Origin: Desulfurispirillum indicum S5
GTDB lineage: Bacteria; Chrysiogenota; Chrysiogenetes; Chrysiogenales; Chrysiogenaceae
Length of the DNA: 64,000 nt
Assembly (NCBI RefSeq): GCF_000177635.2
Contig: NC_014836.1
Location: 229,501-293,500 of the forward strand
Direction: 5' to 3'
The notes under the pieces were generated by a model. The model ran no database searches, had not been told where the DNA came from, and saw nothing but the letters and a program-made list of their open reading frames with translations. The translations under genes and the position numbers were made by a program. Below are positions 29,556-38,960 of the stretch, piece after piece (the first letter of the stretch is position 1; every line of letters begins with the position of its first letter).

Positions 29556-30493
29556 AACTTATTATCCAGATACCCTGCTATAATGAAGCAGGAACCCTCG
29601 CCATTGCTCTTGCAGCCCTCCCGCGCCACGTGGAGGGATTTGAAATCGTAGAGTGGCTCATCATAGACGACGGCAGCACCGACGACACCGTAAAAATTGC
29701 CAGAGGATGCGGAGTTGATCACATCGTCAGCTTCACCAGGAACCAGGGCCTGGCCAAAGGCTTCATGGCCGGCATAAAGCGGGCCCTGGCAGAAGGAGCC
29801 GATGTTATCATCAACACCGACGCTGATAATCAATATAACGCCGCTGACATACCAGCCCTTGTCGCCCCTATAATTGGAGGCAAGGCCGACTATGTCATAG
29901 GTGAGCGCCCCATCAGCGCCATCGAACACTTTTCTCCAGTCAAAAAAGTTCTCCAGAAAATTGGGAGCTGGGTCGTTCGCGTCGCCAGCAAAACCGACAT
30001 ACCCGATGCCCCCAGTGGCTTTCGCGCCATGAGCCGAGAGTGCGCTATGCGTTTAAACGTTTTTAACGAGTACACCTACACCCTTGAGACCATTATTCAG
30101 GCTGGCCAGAAAGGCATGGCCATAACATCCGTACCCGTTGGCGTCAACGAAGATCTGCGCCCCTCACGCCTCGTCAAAAGCATCCCCAGCTACATAAAAA
30201 AATCCATCATTACCATTATTCGCATCTTCGTCGTCTATAAGCCATTTCGCTTTTTTATGACCATTGGCGCAATCCTTTTTGCCCTTGGTTTCTCCATTGG
30301 CTTGCGTTTTCTCTATTACTATTTCACCGGAAATGGTGAAGGCTATGTGCAGTCACTTATTCTTGCAGGCCTTTTGATGGGCATGGGATTTCAGACCGGG
30401 CTCATCGCCTTCATCGCCGACCTGCTCAGCGTAAACCGTAAACTGCTTGAGGAAGTTCGCCTCATGCAGAACAATACCGCCTCGAAACTATGA
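29552..30493 (+). CDS. GT2-family glycosyltransferase with membrane anchor (GtrB/DPM-like)
   Basis: A 313-residue protein. The GT-A domain has IPCYNEAGTL near the N-terminus, DDGSTDDT, and the metal motif DADNQ about residue 90. Two C-terminal transmembrane helices (about 235-260 and 275-305) give the layout of polyprenyl-phosphate sugar synthases such as GtrB and dolichol-phosphate mannose synthase. It would load a sugar onto undecaprenyl phosphate for use outside the membrane. The start chosen overlaps the previous stop (ATGA). An upstream in-frame start at 29498 lies inside that gene and is less likely. Confidence 0.87.
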   Translation: MKLIIQIPCYNEAGTLAIALAALPRHVEGFEIVEWLIIDDGSTDDTVKIARGCGVDHIVSFTRNQGLAKGFMAGIKRALAEGADVIINTDADNQYNAADIPALVAPIIGGKADYVIGERPISAIEHFSPVKKVLQKIGSWVVRVASKTDIPDAPSGFRAMSRECAMRLNVFNEYTYTLETIIQAGQKGMAITSVPVGVNEDLRPSRLVKSIPSYIKKSIITIIRIFVVYKPFRFFMTIGAILFALGFSIGLRFLYYYFTGNGEGYVQSLILAGLLMGMGFQTGLIAFIADLLSVNRKLLEEVRLMQNNTASKL

Positions 30494-31383
30494 AAACGCA
30501 CCACAAAAAACTCCTCCACACCGCAGGAACCCTTATCGCTCTTATTGCCATAGTCTTTGTCGCACAGCGCCTCTGGCAGAACATTCATGCACTGGATCCA
30601 GGCAGGATAACCTCCGCCACCTGGCTCGCCATACCCTTACTCTGCTTGGTCTACAGCGCCGCAAACCCCATAAGGGCCCGTATCTGGTACCATCTGCTCC
30701 ACGCCCAGCAGACCCCCGTTCACTGGGCATGGGCCCTTTACGCCTATGGAGCCAGTGACATCGCCAAATACCTCCCTGGAAATATCTTTCAATTCGCCGG
30801 ACGCCAGACACTTGGCATGGCAGCTGGAATACAAGCCACCGTGCTCCTGAAATCGGCATTTTGGGAAATAACCCTCATGGTCGGCAGCGGCAGCCTGTTC
30901 CTCATTCTTATCCCCCCACTGCTGAGTCACCACATGACCATATCAGTTCCCGGCATCCCCATCCTCCTTATCCTGTACATAACTCTTGTTATGATACTCC
31001 TGGGAGTCCTGAGGCGATTTTTTGGCCCCGACGCCAACAAAGCAGCCGCCCTCCAGGTGCTCTTCCTTGGCATAAGCGGCCTTACCTTTGCGATACTCAT
31101 GACCGTAATCACCAGAACCCCTGTGGATCTGAGTTTGCTTACCAGTTGGACCGCAGCCTATATTATAGCATGGCTCATCGGTCTCATAACCCCCGGTGCG
31201 CCAGCTGGCCTGGGCATTCGCGAAGCCATCTTGCTGCTCCTGCTGACACACACAGCCCATGAAGCCCACCTGCTTCTTGCCATAGCCATCAGCCGCGTCA
31301 TAACAACCATCGCAGACATAGCCCTCTTTTTTTTAGCCACCACCCATAGCAAACAGCAAACCTCACCCTTTTCAGGAAGCTGA
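30490..31383 (+). CDS. Flippase-like integral membrane protein (UPF0104/LPG synthase TM family)
   Basis: A 297-residue polytopic membrane protein with about eight hydrophobic helices. GASDIAKYLPGNIFQFAGRQ and the GLITPGAPAGLGIRE motif are hallmarks of the lysylphosphatidylglycerol synthase transmembrane domain / UPF0104 family. Members near glycosyltransferases are thought to help move or use lipid-linked sugars. It sits between a GtrB-like enzyme and a large membrane protein and overlaps the former by ATGA. Role inferred from context only. Confidence 0.78.
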   Translation: MKTHHKKLLHTAGTLIALIAIVFVAQRLWQNIHALDPGRITSATWLAIPLLCLVYSAANPIRARIWYHLLHAQQTPVHWAWALYAYGASDIAKYLPGNIFQFAGRQTLGMAAGIQATVLLKSAFWEITLMVGSGSLFLILIPPLLSHHMTISVPGIPILLILYITLVMILLGVLRRFFGPDANKAAALQVLFLGISGLTFAILMTVITRTPVDLSLLTSWTAAYIIAWLIGLITPGAPAGLGIREAILLLLLTHTAHEAHLLLAIAISRVITTIADIALFFLATTHSKQQTSPFSGS

Positions 31384-31385
31384 CC

Positions 31386-33170
31386 ATGACAACAGCAGCT
31401 CAGCCAACAACCAGCAACACCCGGCTTCTATTTCTGCTTACCATTCCTATCGTGCTTGTGATTCAGGGCGCAGTGCCCTTTCTTGCAATACCCACTCTCG
31501 GGCAAGCAGTCTGGACAGTCGGGTTTGGGCAGTCGTTCCTGAACCAGTCACTCATGGCTATCCACGCCACAAATATGGGAGCCCCTGAACCAGCAGCAAT
31601 TGCCTTTGGACTGGCAGGAGCCTACACTACCACCCTTTTACTGGCCCTCGGCCTCGAAGCCCCCAATGCATATGCCACCATGGCCGCCCTTTGGTTTACT
31701 ATCGCCTATTACGGTGCATGGCGACTGAGCCGTTACCTTGGCCTCAGTCCAAACCTCGCCATTCTCAGTGCCCTCACCTGGATGAGCCTGCCCATTATCT
31801 GGAACCACGCCAGCTACTCCATGCTCTCCATGGGCATAGCCCTCCTGCCAACCTACATATGGAGCACCCTGAACCTTGCCTGGCACAGCCGCCAGTCCTC
31901 TCCCCGCAGAAAACCCGCCATAGCACTTTACCTTGCCCTCTGCCTCATAAGTATCTTTATGGACGGCTATACATTCATGATGTTTGCAACCGCAACAGCA
32001 GCCATATACCTTGCTACCTACTGGCAGAACCCCAGCCAGCGGCGCCAAATACTCTTCCAGTTGGCTCCCGTAATATTCCTTGGCTTGAGCCTTGCCTACA
32101 CCCTATTTGCCCTGTATATTGGTCAAAGCACCTACGAACGCGCTCCAATAAGCTTCTTTCGGGGCTGGGGACTCGACCTCAGCTTCATCGCCGTACCCAC
32201 CCAGGGAGTTCACTGGTTTTGGGACGCGCTGGGTCTTAGCATCCCTCGCAGCGCTGAAACCTACTTTGGCGACGCCTCTGTATGGGTAACCACCTTTGCC
32301 CTGCCCCTTGTTCTCACCAGCGCCATAGCCCTGTACCCGACCCTGAAGCACACCCGCAAAATTGTCACCATCCTGGTGTTGCTTGCCGCGATTGGCTATT
32401 ACATGAGCCTGGGCCCATCGCTGAAAATCAACTCCACCAAACCGCACCCTACGCCCGATGGAGGAATGCAAGCATCCCATGCCATCGCTCCCACCGCAAA
32501 TGCCGTGATATCCCGTTATCTTCCCGGATTTAACAACATGCGTGCCTCTTACCGCTGGAGCGCCCTCGGCATGCTTGGAAGCTGGGCAATTGTTAACCTT
32601 GCCCTCGCCCGCACACCCATGCCCCGCGCAAAGCGCATCACTCTTGCCACTCTGACATTCACGCTGCTTATCACCAGCAACCTTCCCCATCTGCAGCGCA
32701 AGTGGCAAAGCAATCATAAAAATTACCAGGCATTTCAACAAATCCAGCAAACCATACTCGTCGATCTCAAGCTCGACACTCGCCCCGGAGAGTACGTAGC
32801 CTTTTTACCCTACCGCAACGACTTTCTGGTGAATTACCTTGCGTCAGCAGCCCGGATACGGGCCTATAACATCGGTGGCGATAAAAACCTCGCCCAGGCC
32901 CGTGCCAACTGGCCCATGACACTCCGGCAATATCCCATGGCAGTCATCGATGAACACTTTGTATCGCGAACCATCACGTTACTCACCGAAACTACAGCAG
33001 ACACCGTAGTCCTGCCTCACATAGACATGCTCTGGGCTGCCCACTACTGGCCCTATCCCACAGAACACAGAGACGCCATAGAACAGATCCTGCCCCAGTT
33101 TGCCTCATACCCTGGCATTCACATACAGACCAGGGAATACTACACCGCCCTGCGCCTGCAAACCCCATAA
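31386..33170 (+). CDS. Large polytopic membrane protein, possible GT-C glycosyltransferase
   Basis: A 594-residue protein with roughly ten to twelve hydrophobic helices in the first 450 residues and a soluble extracytoplasmic tail (about 460-594). The layout and context fit a GT-C transferase that uses a polyprenyl-linked sugar on the periplasmic side, as in Gtr systems. The first loop does not show a clean DD or DE motif, so the assignment is weak. It begins two bases after the flippase-like gene with AGGAAG as ribosome site. Confidence 0.55.
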   Translation: MTTAAQPTTSNTRLLFLLTIPIVLVIQGAVPFLAIPTLGQAVWTVGFGQSFLNQSLMAIHATNMGAPEPAAIAFGLAGAYTTTLLLALGLEAPNAYATMAALWFTIAYYGAWRLSRYLGLSPNLAILSALTWMSLPIIWNHASYSMLSMGIALLPTYIWSTLNLAWHSRQSSPRRKPAIALYLALCLISIFMDGYTFMMFATATAAIYLATYWQNPSQRRQILFQLAPVIFLGLSLAYTLFALYIGQSTYERAPISFFRGWGLDLSFIAVPTQGVHWFWDALGLSIPRSAETYFGDASVWVTTFALPLVLTSAIALYPTLKHTRKIVTILVLLAAIGYYMSLGPSLKINSTKPHPTPDGGMQASHAIAPTANAVISRYLPGFNNMRASYRWSALGMLGSWAIVNLALARTPMPRAKRITLATLTFTLLITSNLPHLQRKWQSNHKNYQAFQQIQQTILVDLKLDTRPGEYVAFLPYRNDFLVNYLASAARIRAYNIGGDKNLAQARANWPMTLRQYPMAVIDEHFVSRTITLLTETTADTVVLPHIDMLWAAHYWPYPTEHRDAIEQILPQFASYPGIHIQTREYYTALRLQTP

Positions 33171-33188
33171 TCATTTGAAGGACCGCAC

Positions 33189-34274
33189 ATGCCCGTAAGA
33201 CGCCCTGCCTTTTCCCTGATTGTCATCATCCTGCTCATCGCAGGGTGTGGCAGTAAAAGCAGCACAGATCCCATATCACAGAAGCCGGGAACCACCCCGC
33301 CCGACACCCCCGCCCAGCACATTCCGCTGCAGGCAACCATCCAGGGCATAGCCCAGAATCACACCCTGCAAATACAATATAACCAGCACCCCCCCATCCA
33401 CATTGACCACACAGCCAACAACACCCCCTATTTCCTCGGCACCCAGGCCCCCGACACCAGCTATCACATCCAGATAATACAACATCCATGGCAGCAACTT
33501 TGCAGCATACAGAACCCAAGCGGCACCATAACCACCCATAGCCAGCCCGTAATTACCATCACCTGCGCCACCACCAAACTCAACGACACCGGAATACACA
33601 GCTGCGCAACAGCCAGCCAGGCGGATACCACCTGCCCCCAGGCAGCAGCACCCCGCCAGGACGCCGATACCGGACGAGACTTCGCCGCTCGCCAGGGAAC
33701 AATCCTGAAAATCGGCAACGGCAACGCAGGCTTTGACTTCACGAAAATAAGCGCCGATGGAACCCCCCTCCCCCCCAGCAGCCCCACATGGTCCTGCGTA
33801 CTCGACAATCACACCGGCCTCATGTGGGAAAGCAAGAGCCCAGGCCCTGGCCTTCATAACGCGCAGCACACCTACACCTGGTATAACCCCAGTGGATATG
33901 ACGACGGAGGCAACCCCGGAGCAGTGCAAACCAGCCCCCCAAAACCCGAAAACTGCACAAACCACCTCCCGGCCTGTAACACACACGAATACATAATCGC
34001 AGTCAACATCAGCACCCTGTGTGGCTCCCGTGACTGGCGCCTGCCCACACGCGAAGAGCTCCGCTCCATAATTGACTACAGCCAGCATAAAGTCGCCATC
34101 GACACAGACTACTTCCCTGCAACCATGGCAGGCTGGTACTGGAGCGCCAGCCCCAATGCCGACTACCACTACTTCGCCTGGGGCATCAACTTTGGCAACG
34201 CCAACGACTTCACCAACTTCAAGCACATCGCTCACCACGTGCGACTCGTGCGCAGCCACAAGGAGAAGCCATGA
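33189..34274 (+). CDS. DUF1566 lipoprotein
   Basis: A 361-residue predicted lipoprotein with lipobox LIAGC (Cys20). A proline/threonine-rich linker and a small beta domain (about 50-130) precede a DUF1566 domain (about 195-355): DNHTGLMWESK, DWRLPTREELRSIIDY, GWYWSASPN. The last residues overlap the next gene by ATGA. It closes the polysaccharide operon with its small DUF1566 partner, repeating the lipoprotein/partner arrangement at 10.5-15 kb. Function unknown, probably surface recognition or scaffold. Confidence 0.8.
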   Translation: MPVRRPAFSLIVIILLIAGCGSKSSTDPISQKPGTTPPDTPAQHIPLQATIQGIAQNHTLQIQYNQHPPIHIDHTANNTPYFLGTQAPDTSYHIQIIQHPWQQLCSIQNPSGTITTHSQPVITITCATTKLNDTGIHSCATASQADTTCPQAAAPRQDADTGRDFAARQGTILKIGNGNAGFDFTKISADGTPLPPSSPTWSCVLDNHTGLMWESKSPGPGLHNAQHTYTWYNPSGYDDGGNPGAVQTSPPKPENCTNHLPACNTHEYIIAVNISTLCGSRDWRLPTREELRSIIDYSQHKVAIDTDYFPATMAGWYWSASPNADYHYFAWGINFGNANDFTNFKHIAHHVRLVRSHKEKP

Positions 34275-34807
34275 AAGGCAAAATGCCCATAATAGCGACA
34301 CTCGCACTAGTAATTATCAGCATCAGTAGTGCCAGCAGTCGTGCCGCCCACATCTGTCGTGAGACCATTACCCCCACCACACCCGACAGCCAGTTTGTGG
34401 AGCACCACGATGCAACCGTCACCGACACCAGAACCGGCCTCATGTGGAAACGATGCAGTGAAGGCCAGCAATGGGACGGAACAACCTGCACAGGCCAGGC
34501 CATCACCTTTACCTGGCAACAGGCACTGGAGTATGCACAGGCCCATACCCACAGCCAGTACAGTGACTGGCGCGTTCCAAACGTAAAAGAACTCGCGTCA
34601 CTCATGGAAAACGCCTGTACCCAGCCAACCATCAACACCCGAATCTTTCCCGCCACACCCAGTGAACGTTACTGGACATCCAGTCCCGCACCCCGCCGAC
34701 CGGGCGCATCCTGGAATATACGCTTCCTCAGCGGACACAGCTATACCTACGACAACTGGCAACTCAGCCATATACGACTCGTTCGCCCTGGCGCGCAGCA
34801 GCAATGA
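34271..34807 (+). CDS. Secreted DUF1566 protein
   Basis: A 178-residue exported protein. A signal peptide (about residues 1-25) precedes one DUF1566 domain with RTGLMWKRC, SDWRVPNVKELASLME and RYWTSSPAP. AAGGAG lies just upstream of the start. It is the last gene of the long rightward operon and a paralogue of the protein at 14387-14956. Paired cysteines suggest an oxidised, extracytoplasmic fold. Confidence 0.82.
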   Translation: MKGKMPIIATLALVIISISSASSRAAHICRETITPTTPDSQFVEHHDATVTDTRTGLMWKRCSEGQQWDGTTCTGQAITFTWQQALEYAQAHTHSQYSDWRVPNVKELASLMENACTQPTINTRIFPATPSERYWTSSPAPRRPGASWNIRFLSGHSYTYDNWQLSHIRLVRPGAQQQ

Positions 34808-34962
34808 TGCGATTTGACACGAAAAACACATTTTTTTAACGGCGGAACTTGGCGTCGTCGCCGAGTCACCCTGTCTCAACGAAGAAGGAGGTTTTTGCGA
34901 AAAAAAAAACATGCACCACAGGGAAAACAACCTGAATCCATAGAAAAAACATATAAAAGAGC

Positions 34963-34991
34963 TTGACAAGGGGTCATTGAATCATTAAAAA
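34963..34991 (+). promoter_or_regulatory. Probable sigma-70 promoter of the surface-layer gene
   Basis: A perfect -35 box TTGACA is followed after 16-17 bases by TTAAAA/TAAAAA. It is the best promoter-like pair seen in the window and fits strong expression of the 929-residue protein about 200 bases downstream. Confidence 0.55.
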
Positions 34992-35087
34992 CTAATCGAT
35001 GTGTAGAGGATGCCGTTTGGATCTCCTGTAGATTGCAACGGGAATCATCGTGACGTAACTCGATTACAAAAAAAGGAGGGTTTCATC

Positions 35088-35138
35088 ATGGCGAACTGTG
35101 GCCCGTTTGTTTGCAGGAGGTGGCCAAGGGGACACTGA
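35088..35138 (+). CDS. Possible 16-residue leader peptide
   Basis: An ATG preceded at seven bases by AAGGAGGG opens a frame encoding MANCGPFVCRRWPRGH and a TGA stop. It lies within the predicted leader of the surface-layer mRNA and ends 55 bases before that start. The ribosome site is stronger than that of the main gene. It may be translated as a regulatory leader, or the purine-rich tract may act only as a ribosome standby or stability element. There is no homology evidence. Confidence 0.35.
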   Translation: MANCGPFVCRRWPRGH

Positions 35139-35193
35139 TTGATCGGCAGAGAAAGACAGTTATAGGTAAAATCCAAATTTGAGAGGTTAATGT

Positions 35194-37983
35194 ATGAGCG
35201 TTACAACCGCAGAAATTATTGAGCTTTATGTAGCAAGCTTCGGACGCGCACCCCGTAAATCCGAGCTGGAAGCCCTGGAAACTGCATCCGCAGGGAAGAC
35301 CAAATCTGAAGTGGCAGCAGACATGATTGAGAGCTCCGGCTCCTTCGCCTCTGCTGACAACACTGCATTCCTGAACGAAGCATACCAGGCGTTCTTTGGC
35401 CGAGTTGCTGACGCTGAAGGTCTTGCTTTCTGGGGTGCCGCCCTTGAAGCTGGACTGAGCCGTGCTGATCTGATTGCCGAACTGGTAGCTGGTGCTGACA
35501 ACTATCCCGCAGAAGGTGCCAATGCAGCCGAAGCCGCCAAGGATAAGGCAATAGCAGCCAACAAAAAGGCCGTAGCCACGTACTTTGCCGAGTCTGGCAT
35601 TGAAGATGAGGCCCAAGCCTCTGAAGTGCTCGACGGAGTTACCGAAGATCCTGCCACTGTAGACAGTGCCAAGGACGTAATTGACGAGGCCACGCAGGTT
35701 CCAGGTGAGACATTTACACTGGTGTCCGGCGCGGAAGTGGTTGAAGGCACTGCTGGTAACGATACGATCATCGCAGTTACCGATAACCTCGCTTCCAAAC
35801 GCACCCTTGATCAGGGCGACCAGATTGACGGTGGTGAGGGTAACGACGTCCTGAAAGTTGCTTTGGGTGCCAACTTTAACGGCTTTACCGGTGACGGGTA
35901 CCTCAAAAACGTGGAGACCATTGAGCTGACCAATGAGAGCAATTTCGCGCGCACCTTTAATGCTAATGGTATAGAGGGCGTTACAGAGTACGTGGTGAAT
36001 GCCACTACGAAAGACGTTAAGGTAACTAACATTAAAGAGCTTCTTGATGTTATTACGGTCAACGGGCAAAAAGAGGGGACCCTCGACTTCACATACGCTG
36101 CCGCAGCAGTGAGCGGTTCTGACGACGCGCTTACCCTCGCGCTGAATAGCGTAGGTAGTGCCAAAACAACTACTGCCGCTCAGATTAATCTTGCTGTAAG
36201 TATTGCTGGTATCGAAGACCTTTCTTTGGATGTTGCAGGGAATAACTTCGTGAATCTGACCAGCGTTACTGAAGCGAAGACTATTTCCGTACTTGGTTCA
36301 GGGAATGTTGATATTACTGCTGTCGCAGCTGGTGTTACGGCTTTTGATGCCTCAGCGGCAACAGGGACGGTGACAGCAAATCTCGCAGGCGCTGGCACTT
36401 TCACAACCATTATGGGTGGGGCCGGTAAAGACACTATTACTGTAGATGGAACCGAACTCGACATTATCGCAACCCTTGATGGTGGAGAAGGCTATGACGT
36501 TCTGACGATCAATAATGCCACCAGTGGTGCTGCTGATAATACCCTTGCCCTCAATATGCAGAACTTCGAAGAGCTGCGCATTAATGGCGCCGCTACTCAA
36601 GAGCTGACGTTCGCAGCCGCCTCGGTTTCCGGACTTGAGAAAGTAGTGCTCGGAACTATGGGTGTCGGTGGCTCGGTTGTGCTGGCGCAAATGCAGGCAG
36701 AAAATATGACTCTGCAGCTGCAGACCGCTACCGCTGGCTCTGCCACAGTGGGCAAGGCTACTTACGACGGCTATGGCGAGCTTACCATTACTACAGGTGA
36801 TGCTGCGAACGATAAGACGGCCCCACGCGAAACTGAAATAGAGGTTATAAGCAACAATGCCTCTATTGTGAATGTGAACGTAGCCGCACGCACTGCGCTT
36901 AACAGTGATATACTGCTGACAGCTGCAGATCAGCTGACCTTGAACGTGGCAACAGGCAAAGCAAGTGAAGCTATCGGCGTGACCCATGTAAAAGGTGATG
37001 AACTTACTTCTTTTGGTGGCTCGATTAACGCCCAGGTTGCAACTTCCGTAATTATTGACGCTAAAGGCCTGCTGGATGGTGCAACCATTGAGGCTAACCA
37101 GGCTGAGTCTGTTGTTGCCGATGTCGCAGCAGGTGATTTGACGCTTATCACTGGTAAAGTGGAGTCCATTGAAATGAAGGCGACGGGTGCCTTCCAGATT
37201 AATGATGACTCTGACCTTTCTGCTCTGAATTCTTTGGTTCTGACTACAGGCAAGGTATTCACTTTTGAAGATGCGAATGTAAATGGCTTGGCTGAACTGG
37301 CCTATGTTCAGGTAGACGGAAATGGAAGCATGACTTTTGGTAATAATGCAATAGGGGCTGATCAGGAAGGTGTTACGGTCGCGGCAACCGAATTGCTTGG
37401 TGGAATTACGGTTATTGTCGATGATGCAGCCTCAGTTGCGGGTTCTACAGCAGCGGTGTACGGAAGTACTATTGGTAAAAATACCATAGAAATCGGCGCC
37501 CGTGCAGAAGTAGAACTCACAGGTGGTGTAAGCGCCGATGTGTTTACCGTTGACCTTAATGTGAACGTTGATCAAAACATCACTATTACTGGTGGCGCTG
37601 GTAATGACAAGTTCGTCATTGGTAGTACTTACCAGAATAAGAACATTGTAACCATTACAGACTTTAACAGTGGAGATGCATTCCACATTGACGGGACAGA
37701 TAAAATAGCAGCAAGTACTGTTGCTGACACTTATGATTTGAATGACGCTGTTGCCTTCCTCTTGGATGCGGGGATGTCTGGAGCGACTACGAATAACGTA
37801 AGTGTACAGGAGTTTGACGCTGCTGCTGAAGACGTGACAGCCATTTACTATGGTGGTGACACGTACTTCGTGATCGGTAACAGTGATGGCAACTTCGACG
37901 CAGGCGAGGTTCTTCTGAAGTTGCAAGGTGTAACTACGGTAACAGCTGCGCAGGTTACTGCACTGTTCGATCTTACGGTTTAA
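35194..37983 (+). CDS. DUF4214/RTX surface-layer-like protein, type I secretion substrate
   Basis: A 929-residue acidic protein without a signal peptide or cysteine. The first 110 residues hold DUF4214-type repeats (YVASFGRAPRKSELE and YQAFFGRVADAEGLAFWG). The rest is Ala/Thr/Val/Gly-rich beta repeats with calcium-binding RTX nonapeptide motifs: GTAGNDTI, GGEGNDVL, GGAGKDTI, GGEGYDVL and GGAGNDKFVIG near residue 800. The C-terminus ends with hydrophobic residues (ALFDLTV), as in PrtD-type substrates. Composition matches S-layer proteins such as Caulobacter RsaA. GAGAGG seven bases upstream sets the start. The TolC/ABC/HlyD operon at 16-21 kb is the expected exporter. Confidence 0.85.
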   Translation: MSVTTAEIIELYVASFGRAPRKSELEALETASAGKTKSEVAADMIESSGSFASADNTAFLNEAYQAFFGRVADAEGLAFWGAALEAGLSRADLIAELVAGADNYPAEGANAAEAAKDKAIAANKKAVATYFAESGIEDEAQASEVLDGVTEDPATVDSAKDVIDEATQVPGETFTLVSGAEVVEGTAGNDTIIAVTDNLASKRTLDQGDQIDGGEGNDVLKVALGANFNGFTGDGYLKNVETIELTNESNFARTFNANGIEGVTEYVVNATTKDVKVTNIKELLDVITVNGQKEGTLDFTYAAAAVSGSDDALTLALNSVGSAKTTTAAQINLAVSIAGIEDLSLDVAGNNFVNLTSVTEAKTISVLGSGNVDITAVAAGVTAFDASAATGTVTANLAGAGTFTTIMGGAGKDTITVDGTELDIIATLDGGEGYDVLTINNATSGAADNTLALNMQNFEELRINGAATQELTFAAASVSGLEKVVLGTMGVGGSVVLAQMQAENMTLQLQTATAGSATVGKATYDGYGELTITTGDAANDKTAPRETEIEVISNNASIVNVNVAARTALNSDILLTAADQLTLNVATGKASEAIGVTHVKGDELTSFGGSINAQVATSVIIDAKGLLDGATIEANQAESVVADVAAGDLTLITGKVESIEMKATGAFQINDDSDLSALNSLVLTTGKVFTFEDANVNGLAELAYVQVDGNGSMTFGNNAIGADQEGVTVAATELLGGITVIVDDAASVAGSTAAVYGSTIGKNTIEIGARAEVELTGGVSADVFTVDLNVNVDQNITITGGAGNDKFVIGSTYQNKNIVTITDFNSGDAFHIDGTDKIAASTVADTYDLNDAVAFLLDAGMSGATTNNVSVQEFDAAAEDVTAIYYGGDTYFVIGNSDGNFDAGEVLLKLQGVTTVTAAQVTALFDLTV

Positions 37984-38053
37984 GTGTAAATCAAATACAA
38001 GCCGGATAAATGTAGATTTATTGTGTGCTTGTAGTTGATTGGCGCGAATTTGG

Positions 38054-38082
38054 AAAAGCCCCGGCGGCTAGCCGGGGCTTTT
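38054..38082. terminator. Strong bidirectional-type terminator
   Basis: A perfect 12-base-pair stem AAAAGCCCCGGC / GCCGGGGCTTTT with loop GGCTA, 70 bases after the surface-layer stop codon. The A-run and T-run let it work in both directions. It should insulate the highly expressed gene from the SapC-led genes. Confidence 0.92.
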
Positions 38083-38086
38083 CATG

Positions 38087-38092
38087 TATAAT
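38087..38092 (+). promoter_or_regulatory. Perfect -10 box ahead of the SapC gene
   Basis: TATAAT lies 23 bases before the likely SapC start and just after the terminator hairpin. No good -35 box is seen, since that position falls inside the hairpin. Weak promoter candidate. Confidence 0.25.
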
Positions 38093-38115
38093 CCGAAAGT
38101 AATCGGGAGTTGAAG

Positions 38116-38895
38116 TTGTTTGATCTTGTTCCATTAAATGCAAAAAAATATAAGACTTTATCCTGGTCCAAGTTCCAGGATTATAGATTTGCTTCAAAAT
38201 TTAATATTATACCAGTTGTGATAGCAGAGTTGGCTGATGTTATTGCAACTTTGCCTTTGGCTTTTGTAAGATATGCTACTGGTGAGCTTGAGCTGGTAGC
38301 CATAGCAGCACTGAAGAACAATGAAAACTGGTTTATTACACCGGCTGGAAAATGGGTGGGTGGCTATGTGCCTGCGGCACTGAGAAGCTATCCCTTTGGG
38401 CTTATTCGTGTTGCTGACGCGGGTCAGAAAATCTTGGGCATTGATGAGTCTTCAGGGTTAATACATGCCAATCAAGAACATATAGCTTTTTTTGATGATT
38501 CAGGTGAACATGCAGCTGAAGTGAAAAATATAGTACATTTCCTGCAAAAGATAACTGAAAATAAAATTGCGACTGATGCTGCTGTGCAGTCGCTTGATAA
38601 GGCGAACATTATTGAGCCATGGCCACTGGGGATTCAAGAAGGTGATGATATTACTCCCGTTGAAGGGCTGTATAGAATTAATGAAGGTTTCCTGAACAAT
38701 ATAGACGAGCTGCAGTTCTATGAGTTGCGCAAAAAAAATGCACTTGCGCTTGCTTACGCCCAGCTTTTTGCACAAAAACGCATGGAGCTATTACAGCGCG
38801 CGCGAAGCATGTATATAAATCAACGTGCTCATGAACACCTGTTGGCCCAGGATAGTCTCGATTTTGAAATTGGTGATGATACACTGAAGTTTTAG
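38116..38895 (+). CDS. SapC-family protein
   Basis: A 259-residue SapC-like protein (PF07277 type). The family hallmark is the N-terminal VPLNxxxH/Y region, here LVPLNAKKYKTL, then PVVIAELADV, and GKWVGGYVPAALRSYPF. The family is named from the Campylobacter fetus S-layer export locus. Its biochemical role is unclear. The start is TTG 38116, six bases after GGGAG. TTG 38110 is in frame but touches the ribosome site. There is no signal peptide. Placement directly after an S-layer-like gene supports a role in surface-protein biogenesis, perhaps in the cytoplasm. Confidence 0.85.
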   Translation: MFDLVPLNAKKYKTLSWSKFQDYRFASKFNIIPVVIAELADVIATLPLAFVRYATGELELVAIAALKNNENWFITPAGKWVGGYVPAALRSYPFGLIRVADAGQKILGIDESSGLIHANQEHIAFFDDSGEHAAEVKNIVHFLQKITENKIATDAAVQSLDKANIIEPWPLGIQEGDDITPVEGLYRINEGFLNNIDELQFYELRKKNALALAYAQLFAQKRMELLQRARSMYINQRAHEHLLAQDSLDFEIGDDTLKF

Positions 38896-38960
38896 CAGCT
38901 TGCTAAATACCTAAATCAGGCAGGCAACTGAAAAACCAAGATATACAAGGCACCCGCAAA

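Larger units (their letters stand above)
34808..35193. other. Leader region of the surface-layer gene
   Basis: A 386-base gap with AT-rich and G-rich blocks. It contains a probable promoter (34963-34991), a 16-codon ORF with a near-perfect Shine-Dalgarno (35088-35138), and a small hairpin near 34850. The mRNA leader before the big gene would be about 200 bases, long enough for translation or stability control, as known for other S-layer mRNAs. Confidence 0.6.

Noticed and set aside
33276-34307. 343-residue minus-strand frame
   Set aside because: Antisense to the DUF1566 lipoprotein; Val/Gly/Cys-rich shadow typical of a C-rich gene read backwards.
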